A DNA stretch of 64,000 bases from Pyruvatibacter sp. HU-CL02332 (GTDB lineage: Bacteria > Pseudomonadota > Alphaproteobacteria > CGMCC-115125), in NCBI RefSeq assembly GCF_040362765.1, contig NZ_BAABWK010000002.1:558001-622000 (forward strand). Reading direction: 5' to 3'. Below are positions 8,205-16,933 of the stretch, piece after piece (position 1 is the first letter of the stretch; each line of letters starts with the position of its first letter). The position numbers were made by a program, and so were the translations under genes. The notes beneath the pieces were generated by a model that worked only from the letters and a program-made list of their open reading frames with translations, ran no database searches and was not told the origin of the DNA.

Positions 8205-8582
8205 TTAGGTCGAGGGGCGTTCTTCGGCAACGGGCGCTTTGGCCGGAGTTAGCGTTACGCTTTCACCGCAGCCACATGCATCCGTCTGGTTGGGATTGTT
8301 GAACACAAAACCTGACCGTAGCTTGGTTTCCTCATAGTCCATTTCCATGCCCAGCAGGAACAGGATGGACTTGGCATCAATCAAAATCTTGACGCCTTTG
8401 TCCTCCACCACTTCGTCCAGTGGTGCAGTTTCAGTGGCATAGTCCAGCTTGTAAGCCATACCTGCACAGCCGGCATTCTCGAGACCAAGACGCACGCCCA
8501 CAATTGGCTCCTCGGATCGGTCGATAATCGCCTTAATCCGTTCAGCGGCTGTGTCGGTCAGCGTTATTACTTGTCCTGCCAT
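8205..8582 (-). CDS. sufA: A-type Fe-S scaffold/carrier protein SufA (HesB/IscA family)
   Basis: The 125-aa protein delivers Fe-S clusters from the SufBCD scaffold to target enzymes. The three conserved cysteines of the A-type family are present: Cys39 in NAGCAGMAYKLDY and the pair in ACGCGES near residues 107-109. The short acidic/Pro-rich tail (PAKAPVAEERPST) is extra. It is the last suf gene of the operon, following sufT by 73 bp. Confidence 0.93.
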   Translation of the reverse strand: MAGQVITLTDTAAERIKAIIDRSEEPIVGVRLGLENAGCAGMAYKLDYATETAPLDEVVEDKGVKILIDAKSILFLLGMEMDYEETKLRSGFVFNNPNQTDACGCGESVTLTPAKAPVAEERPST

Positions 8583-8655
8583 CTCTCTACTCTCTTAGGT
8601 ACACCCTAACATGTGCTTACGGAGGGGCATCACTTCAAGACGCCCTCCGACAAGG

Positions 8656-9054
8656 TCAAAACATGTTGAGCGCAACTCTTGCTTCATCGGACATCCGCTC
8701 AGGGGTCCAGGGTGGGTCGAAAACAAGGTTTACCTTCACATCGCCCACGCCATCGACAGAACTGATTGCGTCGCTCACCCACTGGGGCATTTCACCTGCG
8801 ACGGGGCAGCCTGGGGCTGTAAGTGTCATGTCCACCTCGATATCCCGATCGTCTGAGACATCAATTTTGTAAATCAGTCCAAGCTCATAGATGTCTACCG
8901 GGATTTCCGGATCGTAAACCGTCTTGATTGCACCGATGAGATCGTCGGTCAGCATGTCCAGTTCACCCTGTGGGATGGCTGAACCATTGACCTGCGCTTC
9001 ATTGCTGGCAGGTTCCGCAGCTTCTGTCTGTGTTTCAGTCATGAGTTTATCCAT
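8656..9054 (-). CDS. sufT: SUF system Fe-S assembly protein SufT (DUF59/MIP18 family)
   Basis: The 132-aa protein contains the DUF59 domain: DDLIGAIKTVYDPEIPVDIYELGLIYKI, LTAPGCPVAGEMP with its conserved cysteine, and the NLVFDPPWTPERMSDEAR tail shared by SufT proteins. SufT supports maturation of Fe-S enzymes, mainly under high demand. A variable Thr/Glu/Ala-rich leader of about 30 residues precedes the domain. The ATG overlaps the sufS stop codon (TAATG), which is why I chose 9054; ATG 9042 is an alternative. Confidence 0.92.
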   Translation of the reverse strand: MDKLMTETQTEAAEPASNEAQVNGSAIPQGELDMLTDDLIGAIKTVYDPEIPVDIYELGLIYKIDVSDDRDIEVDMTLTAPGCPVAGEMPQWVSDAISSVDGVGDVKVNLVFDPPWTPERMSDEARVALNMF

Positions 9055-10319
9055 TACCCAAGAAACTCCCGCGCCTTTTCAAGCGCTACAACAAACGCGT
9101 CAACATCTGCGCGCGTATTGTACATCGCGAATGAGGCACGCGCAGTGCCAGGCACACCGAGGTGAGCCATCAATGGTTCAGCGCAGTGCTGACCAGCCCT
9201 AATGGCAATACCGGACCGGTCAATGATCGTTGCCACATCATGCGGATGGGCGCCTTCCATTGAGAACGACATGATTGCACCCTTGCCCGGCATAGTGCCG
9301 TGAATAGTAATCCAGTTAAGGTCCTGAACCTGCGCTGTTGCATAGGCAATCAAATCTGCTTCGTGAGCACGGGCCGCTGCACGGCCAACACTGTTCACAT
9401 AGTCAATTGCTGCACCAAGTCCAATCGCCTGCACAATCGGAGGTGTTCCCGCCTCAAACTTGTGGGGCGCATCTCCATAGGTGATTTCGTCCATGTGGAC
9501 TTCACGGATCATTTCTCCGCCGCCTTGATAGGGCTGCATCTCTGCCAGCAATTCTGCCTTGCCAAAAAGCGCACCAATGCCGGTCGGACCGTAGAGTTTG
9601 TGTCCGGTCATCACGTAAAAATCGCAGCCGATCTCCTGGACATCCACATCCATGTGAACGGCGCCTTGGCAACCGTCAATAAGAACGGCTGCCCCATGAG
9701 CGTGCGCCATGTCCGTGATCTTCTTGGCATCCACGACACTGCCCAACACATTTGACATGTGCGTCATAGACACGAACTTCGTTTTGGGACCAAGGGCTGC
9801 TTCAAAAGCAGCCATATCCAGCGACCCATCATCCAGCACAGGAACCCATTTCAGGACCGCGCCCTGACGCTCGCGCAGGAAATGCCAAGGCACGATGTTG
9901 GAGTGGTGCTCCATCATCGACACAATAATCTCATCACCGGGCTGAATGATCGGCTGCAGGTAGCCCTGCGCCACGAGGTTCATGGCCTCGGTTCCACCTT
10001 TAGTGAAAATAACTTCGTCAGTTGTCGGCGCATTCAGCAGTGCCCGCACTTTTTCTCGCGCGTCTTCAAAGGCCTGCGTAGACGCATTTGCCAGATAGTG
10101 CAGACCGCGATGTACGTTTGCGTAGTCATTCGCATACGCGTCGCGGATCGCGTCCAAGACCTGCACGGGTTTTTGCGCCGAGGCGGCATTGTCCAAATAG
10201 ACGAGTGGTTTCCCGTAAATTTCCCGGGAGAGAATCGGGAAATCTGCGCGAACACGCTCTACGTCAAACTGCTGCTCATCGTTCGGTGCCGGACTGGATA
10301 TGGTTGCGGCTTCGCTCAT
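9054..10319 (-). CDS. sufS: SufS cysteine desulfurase (type II)
   Basis: The 421-aa pyridoxal-phosphate enzyme removes sulfur from cysteine for the Suf scaffold. It has the N-terminal DFPILSREIYGKPLVYLDNAAS motif, the PLP lysine in TGHKLYGPTG and the catalytic Cys379 in RAGQHCAEPLM, the short-loop arrangement that separates SufS from IscS. The start overlaps the sufD stop by 4 bases (ATGA), and its own stop overlaps the sufT start, so translation is coupled on both sides. No SufE partner gene is seen in the window. Confidence 0.95.
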   Translation of the reverse strand: MSEAATISSPAPNDEQQFDVERVRADFPILSREIYGKPLVYLDNAASAQKPVQVLDAIRDAYANDYANVHRGLHYLANASTQAFEDAREKVRALLNAPTTDEVIFTKGGTEAMNLVAQGYLQPIIQPGDEIIVSMMEHHSNIVPWHFLRERQGAVLKWVPVLDDGSLDMAAFEAALGPKTKFVSMTHMSNVLGSVVDAKKITDMAHAHGAAVLIDGCQGAVHMDVDVQEIGCDFYVMTGHKLYGPTGIGALFGKAELLAEMQPYQGGGEMIREVHMDEITYGDAPHKFEAGTPPIVQAIGLGAAIDYVNSVGRAAARAHEADLIAYATAQVQDLNWITIHGTMPGKGAIMSFSMEGAHPHDVATIIDRSGIAIRAGQHCAEPLMAHLGVPGTARASFAMYNTRADVDAFVVALEKAREFLG

Positions 10320-11668
10320 AGGGATGCCTCTTGTGCCGTATCCTTTGGCGCGCCAAGACGCTCTGCCAGAAGCGTCTTTAGAGCCACAGCGATCTCACCG
10401 TCGTCGAAGCCATCCACCACATCATCGAGGAACCCGGCAACAAGCAATGCACGGGCGGTGTTCTCGTCGATACCGCGGCTCATCAGGTAGAAAATGGCGT
10501 TTTGATCCGGTTCACCGATCGCAGAACCGTGGGCGCAAATCACATCATCGGCGTAAATTTCCAGCATCGGCTTTGCATCCATTTCAGCCTTGCGGGAAAG
10601 GAGCAACGCTCGAGCTTGCATCTGCGAGTCAATTTTCTGCGCATCCTTACGCACCAGGATAGATCCCTGGAAAACTCCGCGTGACGCGTCATCCAGCACT
10701 GAGCGGAAGGTCTCTTCGCTTTCGCAATTGGGAACCGCATGATCAACAAACAAGGTGTTGTCCATCACCGCTGCATCACGCAACAAGGATAGCCCGCTGA
10801 TGCTGGCCTTTGTGTTTTCGCCAGCAAAGTGCAAGTGCTCATCGGTGCGGGCTTTACCCGCACCGACTGCGAGACCGAGTGTTTCGTAGTTTGACGCCTT
10901 GCCAAGGGTCACCGACTTTTTTCCAACGCGGACGACGTCTTCGCCATCCGCACATACGGTGGCGTGACGCAGCGATGCATCATCACCAACCACAAGTCGC
11001 AACGCTCCTGTTGAAAAGACCGGCGCCTGCTCATCGTCGCCCCGGGTTTCAAGCAAAGTGAGCTGCGCACCCTCCTCGAGGACGACAAGGCTGCGCGTGT
11101 GGAAGTGGGTACTGACGTCGCCAATTGCACGCCATTGGACTTCAATGGGCTTATCGACTTTCACGCCTGCTGACACACGAATTACAACGCCATCAATCGC
11201 GTATGCCGCATTCAGAGTGGCAACGGCATCCTGAGGTGCGATGGAAGACTCCAGCGCTTCCGATACCCAGGCAGCTTCACTGTTCAATGCCTCTGCATAG
11301 CTCAATAGCTCAACACCATCAGGCAGGCCATTCAGGGACGAGCCGGCCGTATCAAATCGCCCGTTGATGAAAACCGCGATGTGCCGGTCTATTTCAGCAA
11401 AGATGTCCGTGGCAGGGTCGGTTGTGTCAGCGCTGGACGCTGCGGGCGTGACGGCAAGTGGACCTGCCTTGGCCAACATCTGGCGCAGATCAAAGTAGCG
11501 ATATTCTTCGAGCCGCCTGTTCGGCAACCCTTCGACCGCAAACGCCTCAATCGCTTTGGAGCGCGCACTTGATTGATACGCGGCACCGGGCAGCACTTTT
11601 GCTGCCGCTGCGTGGTCATCCACGAGGCCGGTTTCAATGTCTAGAGGTTGAACTGCTACTCTCGCCAT
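10316..11668 (-). CDS. sufD: SufD, Fe-S scaffold complex subunit
   Basis: The 450-aa SufB/SufD-family protein forms the SufBC2D complex that builds clusters. The conserved C-terminal beta-helix core includes the CESEETFRSVLDDASRGVFQGSI-like run (about 315-337), QKIDSQMQARALLLSRKAEM and the DDVICAHGSAIGEPD motif with its conserved His and Cys. The N-terminal 100 residues are helical and variable, as usual for SufD. Only 2 bases separate it from sufC, and it overlaps sufS. Confidence 0.94.
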   Translation of the reverse strand: MARVAVQPLDIETGLVDDHAAAAKVLPGAAYQSSARSKAIEAFAVEGLPNRRLEEYRYFDLRQMLAKAGPLAVTPAASSADTTDPATDIFAEIDRHIAVFINGRFDTAGSSLNGLPDGVELLSYAEALNSEAAWVSEALESSIAPQDAVATLNAAYAIDGVVIRVSAGVKVDKPIEVQWRAIGDVSTHFHTRSLVVLEEGAQLTLLETRGDDEQAPVFSTGALRLVVGDDASLRHATVCADGEDVVRVGKKSVTLGKASNYETLGLAVGAGKARTDEHLHFAGENTKASISGLSLLRDAAVMDNTLFVDHAVPNCESEETFRSVLDDASRGVFQGSILVRKDAQKIDSQMQARALLLSRKAEMDAKPMLEIYADDVICAHGSAIGEPDQNAIFYLMSRGIDENTARALLVAGFLDDVVDGFDDGEIAVALKTLLAERLGAPKDTAQEASL

Positions 11669-11670
11669 GA

Positions 11671-12420
11671 CTAAGCCGCGTCGCTCTTGATATCTGCGTA
11701 ACCGGACTCTTCGACTTCACGGGCCAGTTCCTTAGGACCTGACTTCACAATCTTGCCGCCAGCCAGAATGTGCACATGGTCTGGGACGATGTGATCGAGC
11801 AACCGTTGATAATGGGTAATCACCAGCATGGAGCGCTCAGGTGAGCGCAGTGCATTCACACCTTCAGCAACAACACGCATTGCATCCACGTCGAGACCTG
11901 AGTCTGTTTCATCAAGCACCGCAAATGTCGGCTCCAGCAGGGCCATTTGGAGTGTTTCGGCGCGCTTCTTCTCGCCGCCGGAAAAGCCAACATTAAGCGG
12001 ACGCTTCAGCATGTCATCGGTGATGTTCAAGGACTTGGCTTTTTCACGTACCAGCTTGAGGAACCTGACCGCATCCAACTCATCTTCACCGCGCGCAACC
12101 CGAACAGCATTGAGAGCTGTTTTCAGGAACGTCATTGTGGTGACGCCGGGCACTTCTGTTGGATACTGAAAGGCGAGGAACACACCCGCAGCGGCACGTT
12201 CATTGGGCTCGAGTTCAGTGAGGTCCTTCCCATTGAAGAGAATTGACCCGCCGGTCACGTCATATCCCGAACGCCCTGCAAGCGTGTAAGACAGCGTTGA
12301 CTTGCCAGAGCCGTTGGGCCCCATGACTGCGTGCACCTCACCGGGGTTGAGGGTGAGATTGATCCCTTTCAGGATTTCCTTGCCGCCGACTTCTACGTGC
12401 AGGTCTTTGATTTCAAGCAT
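11671..12420 (-). CDS. sufC: SufC, Fe-S assembly ATPase
   Basis: The 249-aa ABC-type ATPase powers the SufBC2D scaffold. Walker A is GPNGSGKST (about 35-43), the signature is VGFSGGEKKRAE, and Walker B FAVLDETDSGLDVDA contains the SufC-specific DETDSGLD. I chose the ATG at 12420 (MLEIKDLHVEV), which gives the normal family length. An in-frame ATG at 12471 would lie inside the small ORF upstream. The start is 1 base after the stop codon of that small ORF. Confidence 0.95.
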   Translation of the reverse strand: MLEIKDLHVEVGGKEILKGINLTLNPGEVHAVMGPNGSGKSTLSYTLAGRSGYDVTGGSILFNGKDLTELEPNERAAAGVFLAFQYPTEVPGVTTMTFLKTALNAVRVARGEDELDAVRFLKLVREKAKSLNITDDMLKRPLNVGFSGGEKKRAETLQMALLEPTFAVLDETDSGLDVDAMRVVAEGVNALRSPERSMLVITHYQRLLDHIVPDHVHILAGGKIVKSGPKELAREVEESGYADIKSDAA

Positions 12421-12421
12421 T

Positions 12422-12571
12422 CTAATTGTCCGTATTCCGCGAGAATGTGGTGGCGCCGAGCGCAATGCCAAGACCAGCCCCTACAGCTATCCAGGTGCTG
12501 AGTTCATCGGCCGCAACGCCTATAGCGACGCCGATTCCAGTGCCGATCGCAATCCAGGTGCCCATGTTCAT
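12422..12571 (-). CDS. 49-aa glycine-zipper membrane microprotein between sufB and sufC
   Basis: An open frame of 49 codons fills the whole gap between sufB and sufC. Its ATG overlaps the sufB stop codon (TAATG at 12573-12569) and its TAG is one base before the sufC ATG, so it is read in a coupled way. The protein has two hydrophobic stretches rich in small residues: TWIAIGTGIGVAIGVAAD (about 5-22) and TWIAVGAGLGIALGATTF (26-43). These form two nearly identical TWIAxG-xG-GIAxG repeats joined by ELS, with a short polar tail SRNTDN. That suggests a two-helix hairpin packed by glycine zippers. I do not recognise a family. It could be a membrane anchor for the Suf machinery, but this is inference. 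Confidence 0.7.
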   Translation of the reverse strand: MNMGTWIAIGTGIGVAIGVAADELSTWIAVGAGLGIALGATTFSRNTDN

Positions 12572-14031
12572 TAGCCGACGCTCCCTTCAAGGGAGATACC
12601 CACCAGCTTCTGGGCCTCAACCGCAAATTCCATCGGTAGCTGCTGAAGCACCTCGCGGCAGAAGCCATTTACCAGCAACGCCACCGCTTCTTCCTCCGGC
12701 AAACCACGGGCCTGACAATAGAAGAGCTGATCTTCCGACAGCTTCGACGTGGTTGCTTCGTGTTCCAGAACAGCCGTCGGGTTGCGGCTTTCGATATACG
12801 GCACTGTATGAGCCGAGCATCTGTCGCCAATCAGCAGGCTATCGCACTGGGTGAAATTGCGCGCGTCTTCGGCAGACGGATAAATGCTCACAAGGCCGCG
12901 ATAGGCGTTGGAGGATTTACCCGCTGAGATACCTTTTGAAATGATCCGGCTCTTTGTGTTCTTGCCCAGATGGATCATCTTGGTGCCGGAGTCGACCTGC
13001 TGTGCCCCGTTTGAAATGGCGATGGAATAAAATTCACCCGACGAGTTGTCTCCTCGCAGCACGCAGCTGGGGTACTTCCAGGTTACTGCCGAGCCGGTTT
13101 CAACCTGCGTCCAGGAGATCTTTGAGTTGTCTCCGCGGCAGTCTCCGCGCTTGGTCACGAAGTTGAAGATACCGCCCTTGCCGTCTTCATCGCCCGGGTA
13201 CCAATTCTGAACCGTCGAATATTTGATTTCAGCATCATGGTGGGTAACAAGTTCCACCACCGCAGCATGGAGCTGGTGCTCGTCCCGCATGGGGGCCGTG
13301 CAACCTTCCAGGTAGCTCACATATGACCCTTCATCTGCGATGATGAGGGTGCGCTCAAACTGTCCGGTGTCACGTTCGTTGATGCGGAAATATGTCGACA
13401 GCTCCATTGGGCAGCGAACACCCTTGGGGATGTACACAAACGATCCATCAGAGAAAACGGCAGCGTTCAAGGCTGCAAAATAGTTGTCTGTCGCAGGCAC
13501 AACACTGCCGAGATACTCTTTTACCAGTTCGGGATGAGAGTGTACGGCTTCCGAGATCGGGCAGAAAACAACGCCGGCCTCGGAGAGCTTCTCCTTGAAC
13601 GTTGTGACAACGGACACACTGTCGAACACGGCATCAACGGCAACGCCGGCGAGCATCTTTTGTTCGTTCAATGGAATCCCGAGCTTCTCATAGGTGCGCA
13701 GGAGTTCGGGATCGACTTCATCGAGGCTCTTTGGTCCATCACCCTGACTCTTGGGGGCTGAGTAATAGTAGTAGTCCTGATAGTCGATTTTTGGATAGTT
13801 GACCTTGGCCCAGTCGGGCTCTTCCATTTCCAGCCAACGGCGGAAGGCTTCAAGGCGGTACTCGAGCATCCACTCGGGCTCACCCTTTTTGGCCGAGATG
13901 AACCGGACGGTGTCCTCATTCAAACCCTTGGGAGCTTTGTCGCTCTCAATGTCCGTATAGAAACCATATTTGTACTTGTCGCCCTGGCCGAGGCCTTCGA
14001 CGTCGCGCACTGTTTCTTGAACCGCTGCCAT
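12571..14031 (-). CDS. sufB: SufB, Fe-S scaffold protein
   Basis: The 486-aa protein is the main scaffold on which the nascent Fe-S cluster forms. It shows the full SufB pattern: [23 protein letters not shown] at the N-terminus, [25 protein letters not shown], the [17 protein letters not shown] segment and the C-terminal [19 protein letters not shown] motif with the active cysteine. The length is typical. It starts 9 bases after the desulfurase gene ends and overlaps the small membrane ORF downstream. Confidence 0.96.
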   Translation of the reverse strand: MAAVQETVRDVEGLGQGDKYKYGFYTDIESDKAPKGLNEDTVRFISAKKGEPEWMLEYRLEAFRRWLEMEEPDWAKVNYPKIDYQDYYYYSAPKSQGDGPKSLDEVDPELLRTYEKLGIPLNEQKMLAGVAVDAVFDSVSVVTTFKEKLSEAGVVFCPISEAVHSHPELVKEYLGSVVPATDNYFAALNAAVFSDGSFVYIPKGVRCPMELSTYFRINERDTGQFERTLIIADEGSYVSYLEGCTAPMRDEHQLHAAVVELVTHHDAEIKYSTVQNWYPGDEDGKGGIFNFVTKRGDCRGDNSKISWTQVETGSAVTWKYPSCVLRGDNSSGEFYSIAISNGAQQVDSGTKMIHLGKNTKSRIISKGISAGKSSNAYRGLVSIYPSAEDARNFTQCDSLLIGDRCSAHTVPYIESRNPTAVLEHEATTSKLSEDQLFYCQARGLPEEEAVALLVNGFCREVLQQLPMEFAVEAQKLVGISLEGSVG

Positions 14032-14039
14032 ACTCTTAC

Positions 14040-15242
14040 CTATTCACCTGCAGTTCGGGCCGCGTGGCCGTCACTGGAAACATGGCCCGCGTCAGCGGGG
14101 CGAATTCTCTTCAAAGCCTGCTCGAGGGCAGAGCAAAACCGTTCAACGTCCTGATCGGTCGTATTCCACCCCATGGACACGCGAATCGCGCCGCCCGCAC
14201 GACTTTCGTTGATACCCATAGCTTCAAGCACATGGCTGCGCGCTACTTTACCGGACGAGCACGCAGAGCCCGAACTGACACAGACCCCACCAAGATCAAG
14301 CGCCATCAAAAGCGTCTCTGCCTTCACTCCATCAAATGCAATGCAGCTGGTGTTTGGCAACCGCTCTACCGCAGGGCAGATCACCGCACCAACATGACCC
14401 ACGGCCTCAGCGATTTGGAGAGCGCGGACCTCCAGCTCATCCCGAAGTGGCGCCAGAGCCTGAAGCTGAGCCTGATTTTCTGCTGCTTTGTCTGCAGCAG
14501 CACCAAAGCCTGCAATTCCAACGACATTCTCAGTGCCAGCGCGGCGGCGCAACTCTTGCCCTCCGCCGCGAAGCATCGGCTCAACACGCCCTTTACCACG
14601 CACAACCAACGCACCAACGCCCTGCGGACCACCTATCTTGTGTGCGGAAAGGGCCATCGTATGAGCACCGCTCAAAGGAGACAGCGGCAATTTGCCCACG
14701 TGCTGAACGGCGTCCACATGCACGCGACCGCCGGCTTCTATAACGCATTGCATGATTTGCAGAACCGGTTGGATGGCGCCCGTTTCATTGTTGGATGCCA
14801 TCACACATACAAGAGCTGGCCGCGCATCCGCCTGCAGATCGTCAACAAGTGCACCAATATTGGCCACACCATTTGAATCGACGCCAAGTTGCTTGACATC
14901 AACGCCGCTTGCCGCTGCCGTATCGATGACGCTTGCGTGTTCCGTTGCCACGACGATCAAACGCTCAATGGCTCCCGACGCCAAAGTCCCCATGATTGCA
15001 AGGCTGTTGGCTTCGGTCCCACCAGAGGTAAACACAATTTCATCCGGCACGGCCGACACCAAGGATGCAACACTTGCGCGCGCGTCTTCCACAAGGCGCC
15101 TGGCCACCCTGCCCGCCCGATGGACGGATGATGGGTTGCCACCACCGGCGAGCGCATCCATGGCAGCTACCATGGCTTCGCGCGCTTCGGGACGCAGTGG
15201 CGCCGTCGCATTGTGATCAAGATATGTGGTTGCTTGTGCCAC
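14040..15242 (-). CDS. NifS/IscS-like cysteine desulfurase of the suf operon
   Basis: This second desulfurase of the operon (about 400 aa) belongs to the type I class. Evidence is [18 protein letters not shown] at the N-terminus, the PLP lysine in [17 protein letters not shown] and the long-loop active site [18 protein letters not shown]. No iscU lies nearby, so it may supply sulfur for SufB or for tRNA and cofactor thiolation. I chose the GTG at 15242 ([11 protein letters not shown]), with AGGA upstream. The frame stays open to an ATG at 15434, but that would add 64 unrelated residues and overlap the regulator gene. Confidence 0.88.
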   Translation of the reverse strand: MAQATTYLDHNATAPLRPEAREAMVAAMDALAGGGNPSSVHRAGRVARRLVEDARASVASLVSAVPDEIVFTSGGTEANSLAIMGTLASGAIERLIVVATEHASVIDTAAASGVDVKQLGVDSNGVANIGALVDDLQADARPALVCVMASNNETGAIQPVLQIMQCVIEAGGRVHVDAVQHVGKLPLSPLSGAHTMALSAHKIGGPQGVGALVVRGKGRVEPMLRGGGQELRRRAGTENVVGIAGFGAAADKAAENQAQLQALAPLRDELEVRALQIAEAVGHVGAVICPAVERLPNTSCIAFDGVKAETLLMALDLGGVCVSSGSACSSGKVARSHVLEAMGINESRAGGAIRVSMGWNTTDQDVERFCSALEQALKRIRPADAGHVSSDGHAARTAGE

Positions 15243-15294
15243 GTTTGGTGGATGGTCCTGCTGGTTTGGGTTTGAAATACCGCTCGTTGGCGGC

Positions 15295-15846
15295 CTATTC
15301 GCCGGCCACGACTGCACCAGAATAGCTGGTCGCTTGTGCAGCCGATTGCGATGAGCCGGACGTTGGAGATGCTTGGGACCCGATCTGCGATCCTTCGCCA
15401 CTTTCAGCATCCTCATAAATGCCGCTGCGTCCAAGCACCCGACGATTGATTACGTCGTCCAGCGAGACTTCGCTGAGGAACAGGTGTATCTGACGGCTCA
15501 ATTCGTCCCAGAGGTCATGGGTAATGCAGCGTGCGCCATTGCCAAGGCACCCTTCACCGGAACTCTCCTTGCAGCGGGTAGCTTTGATTGGCTCATCGAC
15601 GGACAGGATGATGTCGGACACCTGAATGTCTTCTGGATGACGCGCGAGATGGTAGCCGCCGCCTGGGCCGCGGACACTCTTCACGATGCCTGCCCTGCGA
15701 AGCTTTGCGAACAACTGCTCGAGATAGGACAGTGAAATTTCCTGACGGCCCGCAATCTCGCCGAGAGAAACCGGCTTCTTGCCGCCAAAACGGGCAAGAT
15801 CCGCCATTGCCATGACCGCATACCGGCCTTTGGTACTAAGTTTCAT
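15295..15846 (-). CDS. Rrf2/IscR-type Fe-S regulator of the suf operon
   Basis: The 183-aa regulator has the winged-helix Rrf2 domain (MKLSTKGRYAVMAMADLA to VRGPGGGYHLAR) that binds DNA. Three cysteines, in TRCKESSGEGC and NGARC (spacing C-x7-C-x6-C), correspond to the 2Fe-2S-binding triad of IscR (C-x5-C-x5-C in Escherichia coli) and so may sense cluster status. The last 45 residues form a Ser/Gln/Ala-rich tail not found in E. coli IscR. Its place as first gene of the suf operon and an IscR type-1-like box upstream argue for autoregulation. Confidence 0.92.
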   Translation of the reverse strand: MKLSTKGRYAVMAMADLARFGGKKPVSLGEIAGRQEISLSYLEQLFAKLRRAGIVKSVRGPGGGYHLARHPEDIQVSDIILSVDEPIKATRCKESSGEGCLGNGARCITHDLWDELSRQIHLFLSEVSLDDVINRRVLGRSGIYEDAESGEGSQIGSQASPTSGSSQSAAQATSYSGAVVAGE

Positions 15847-16089
15847 AAGGTCTTCTCCGTCGGCATAGCCGCTGTATGGCTATCACCGTGATGAGGTATC
15901 CCAAACTGACCACATCTGTGCCCAACAGAATGCGGCAGCTAAGCTACCAATGACCCCCATTTTTAAGTGCCAAGTGATAACCCCACATGGCCCTATGCAA
16001 GTGCCGCTGCGCTGACCTCGCGCGGAATGCTTGCAATCGCCATATCCGCTTATGCTAAGAGAAGCATCAGCCTGGCGCTACAAGAGCCA

Positions 16090-16119
16090 GAAATAATAAA
16101 CCCGAGTGTTTTAGTCAAG
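16090..16119 (-). promoter_or_regulatory. suf promoter with IscR type-1-like box
   Basis: On the minus strand TTGACTAAAACACTCGGG (16118-16101) fits the E. coli IscR type-1 consensus (YYGACTRWWWYAGTCRRS) with one mismatch in that core. TTGACT at 16118-16113 can serve as the -35 element and TATTTC at 16095-16090 as the -10 element with 17-bp spacing. The box overlaps the -35 and spacer, a position suited to repression by holo-IscR. Confidence 0.6.
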
Positions 16120-16132
16120 AAAAGGATGCGGG

Positions 16133-16160
16133 AAAAAGCCCACTAAAATGGGCCTTTTTT
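16133..16160. terminator. Bidirectional hairpin with T runs, isolated between divergent promoters
   Basis: GCCCA (16138-16142) pairs with TGGGC (16149-16153) around CTAAAA; AAAAA precedes it and TTTTTT follows. It looks like an intrinsic terminator, but no annotated gene reads into it in either direction. It may end a short RNA or insulate the two promoters. Confidence 0.55.
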
Positions 16161-16174
16161 GTGTGTGGGTATTC

Positions 16175-16200
16175 TAAACCAACCTTCTAAGGTTGGTTTA
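16175..16200. promoter_or_regulatory. Perfect 12-bp inverted repeat, likely operator
   Basis: TAAACCAACCTT (16175-16186) and AAGGTTGGTTTA (16189-16200) are exact inverted repeats with a 2-base spacer, ending 28 bp before the hydrolase ATG. The left half also forms direct TTCTAA repeats at 16172 and 16185, 13 bp apart. A dimeric regulator site for the hydrolase gene is the simplest reading; the regulator is unknown. Confidence 0.55.
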
Positions 16201-16228
16201 ATCAGCCACCCCGCGGTGTAAAACATCC

Positions 16229-16906
16229 ATGCCCGACGTGATTTTCAACGGCCCTGCGGGCCGTATCGAAGGCCGCTACCACCATCAAGGCAAGCCAAAC
16301 TCCCCAATTGCTCTGATTCTTCATCCGCATCCGCAGTTCGGCGGCACCATGAACAATCAGACGGTCTACGAACTTTTCTATATGTTCGCCAATCGGGGTT
16401 TCTCTGTGCTGCGCTTCAATTTCCGCGGTGTCGGGCGCAGCCAGGGAGGCTTCGACGGTGGGATTGGCGAGCTGTCCGATGCAGCCGCAGCCCTTGACTG
16501 GCTCCAGACCTACAATGTCGATAGCCGCACCTGCTGGGTAGCCGGTTTCTCATTCGGCGCTTGGATTGGCATGCAGCTGTTGATGCGTCGCCCAGAGATA
16601 GACGGCTTCATCTCTGTTGCACCGCCTGCCAACTCTTATGATTTCAGCTTCCTTGCCCCCTGCCCGTCATCAGGCATTTTTGTGTCTGGTGATCAGGACC
16701 AGGTGGCACCAGTCGACGATGTGGAAAAACTCGTTGAGCGACTGCGCGCACAAAAGGGCATCACCATCGATCAGGAAGTCATCAAAGGAGCAAACCACTT
16801 CTTTGAAACCGGCTCCAAACCGATGCTTGATACGGTTGCCGCCTATCTCGACCGACGCCTTATTGAAGATCAGCAGGCCAAGGATGCCAAGAAAGACGGC
16901 AAGTAG
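16229..16906 (+). CDS. Alpha/beta hydrolase (COG2945-like)
   Basis: The 225-aa protein has the alpha/beta-hydrolase core. The oxyanion region is LILHPHPQFGGTMNNQTV (about 30-47), the strand-helix FRGVGRSQGGFDGGIGE follows, and the nucleophile elbow is GFSFGAWIG near residue 110. The acid lies in VSGDQDQVAP (about 152) and the catalytic His in GANHFF (about 191). The closest family is the small esterase/hydrolase group often annotated only as alpha/beta hydrolase. Ser in GFSFG is the predicted nucleophile. The natural substrate is not known. Confidence 0.85.
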   Translation: MPDVIFNGPAGRIEGRYHHQGKPNSPIALILHPHPQFGGTMNNQTVYELFYMFANRGFSVLRFNFRGVGRSQGGFDGGIGELSDAAAALDWLQTYNVDSRTCWVAGFSFGAWIGMQLLMRRPEIDGFISVAPPANSYDFSFLAPCPSSGIFVSGDQDQVAPVDDVEKLVERLRAQKGITIDQEVIKGANHFFETGSKPMLDTVAAYLDRRLIEDQQAKDAKKDGK

Positions 16907-16933
16907 TATCCGCTGCCTGCACCCAAGATGACC

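Larger units (their letters stand above)
15847..16228. other. Divergent control region between suf operon and hydrolase gene
   Basis: No gene is visible in these 382 bases. Reading toward the suf operon it holds an IscR type-1-like box with promoter elements (16090-16119). Behind that are an intrinsic hairpin with T runs on both sides (16133-16160) and a perfect 12-bp inverted repeat (16175-16200). The leader from the predicted promoter to the regulator ATG is about 240 nt, unusually long for this kind of gene. A 16-codon ATG frame inside it has no obvious meaning. Confidence 0.6.

Noticed and set aside
9759-10490. 243-aa frame antisense to sufS/sufD
   Set aside because: It is antisense to two well-conserved suf genes and has histidine/arginine-rich noise composition.
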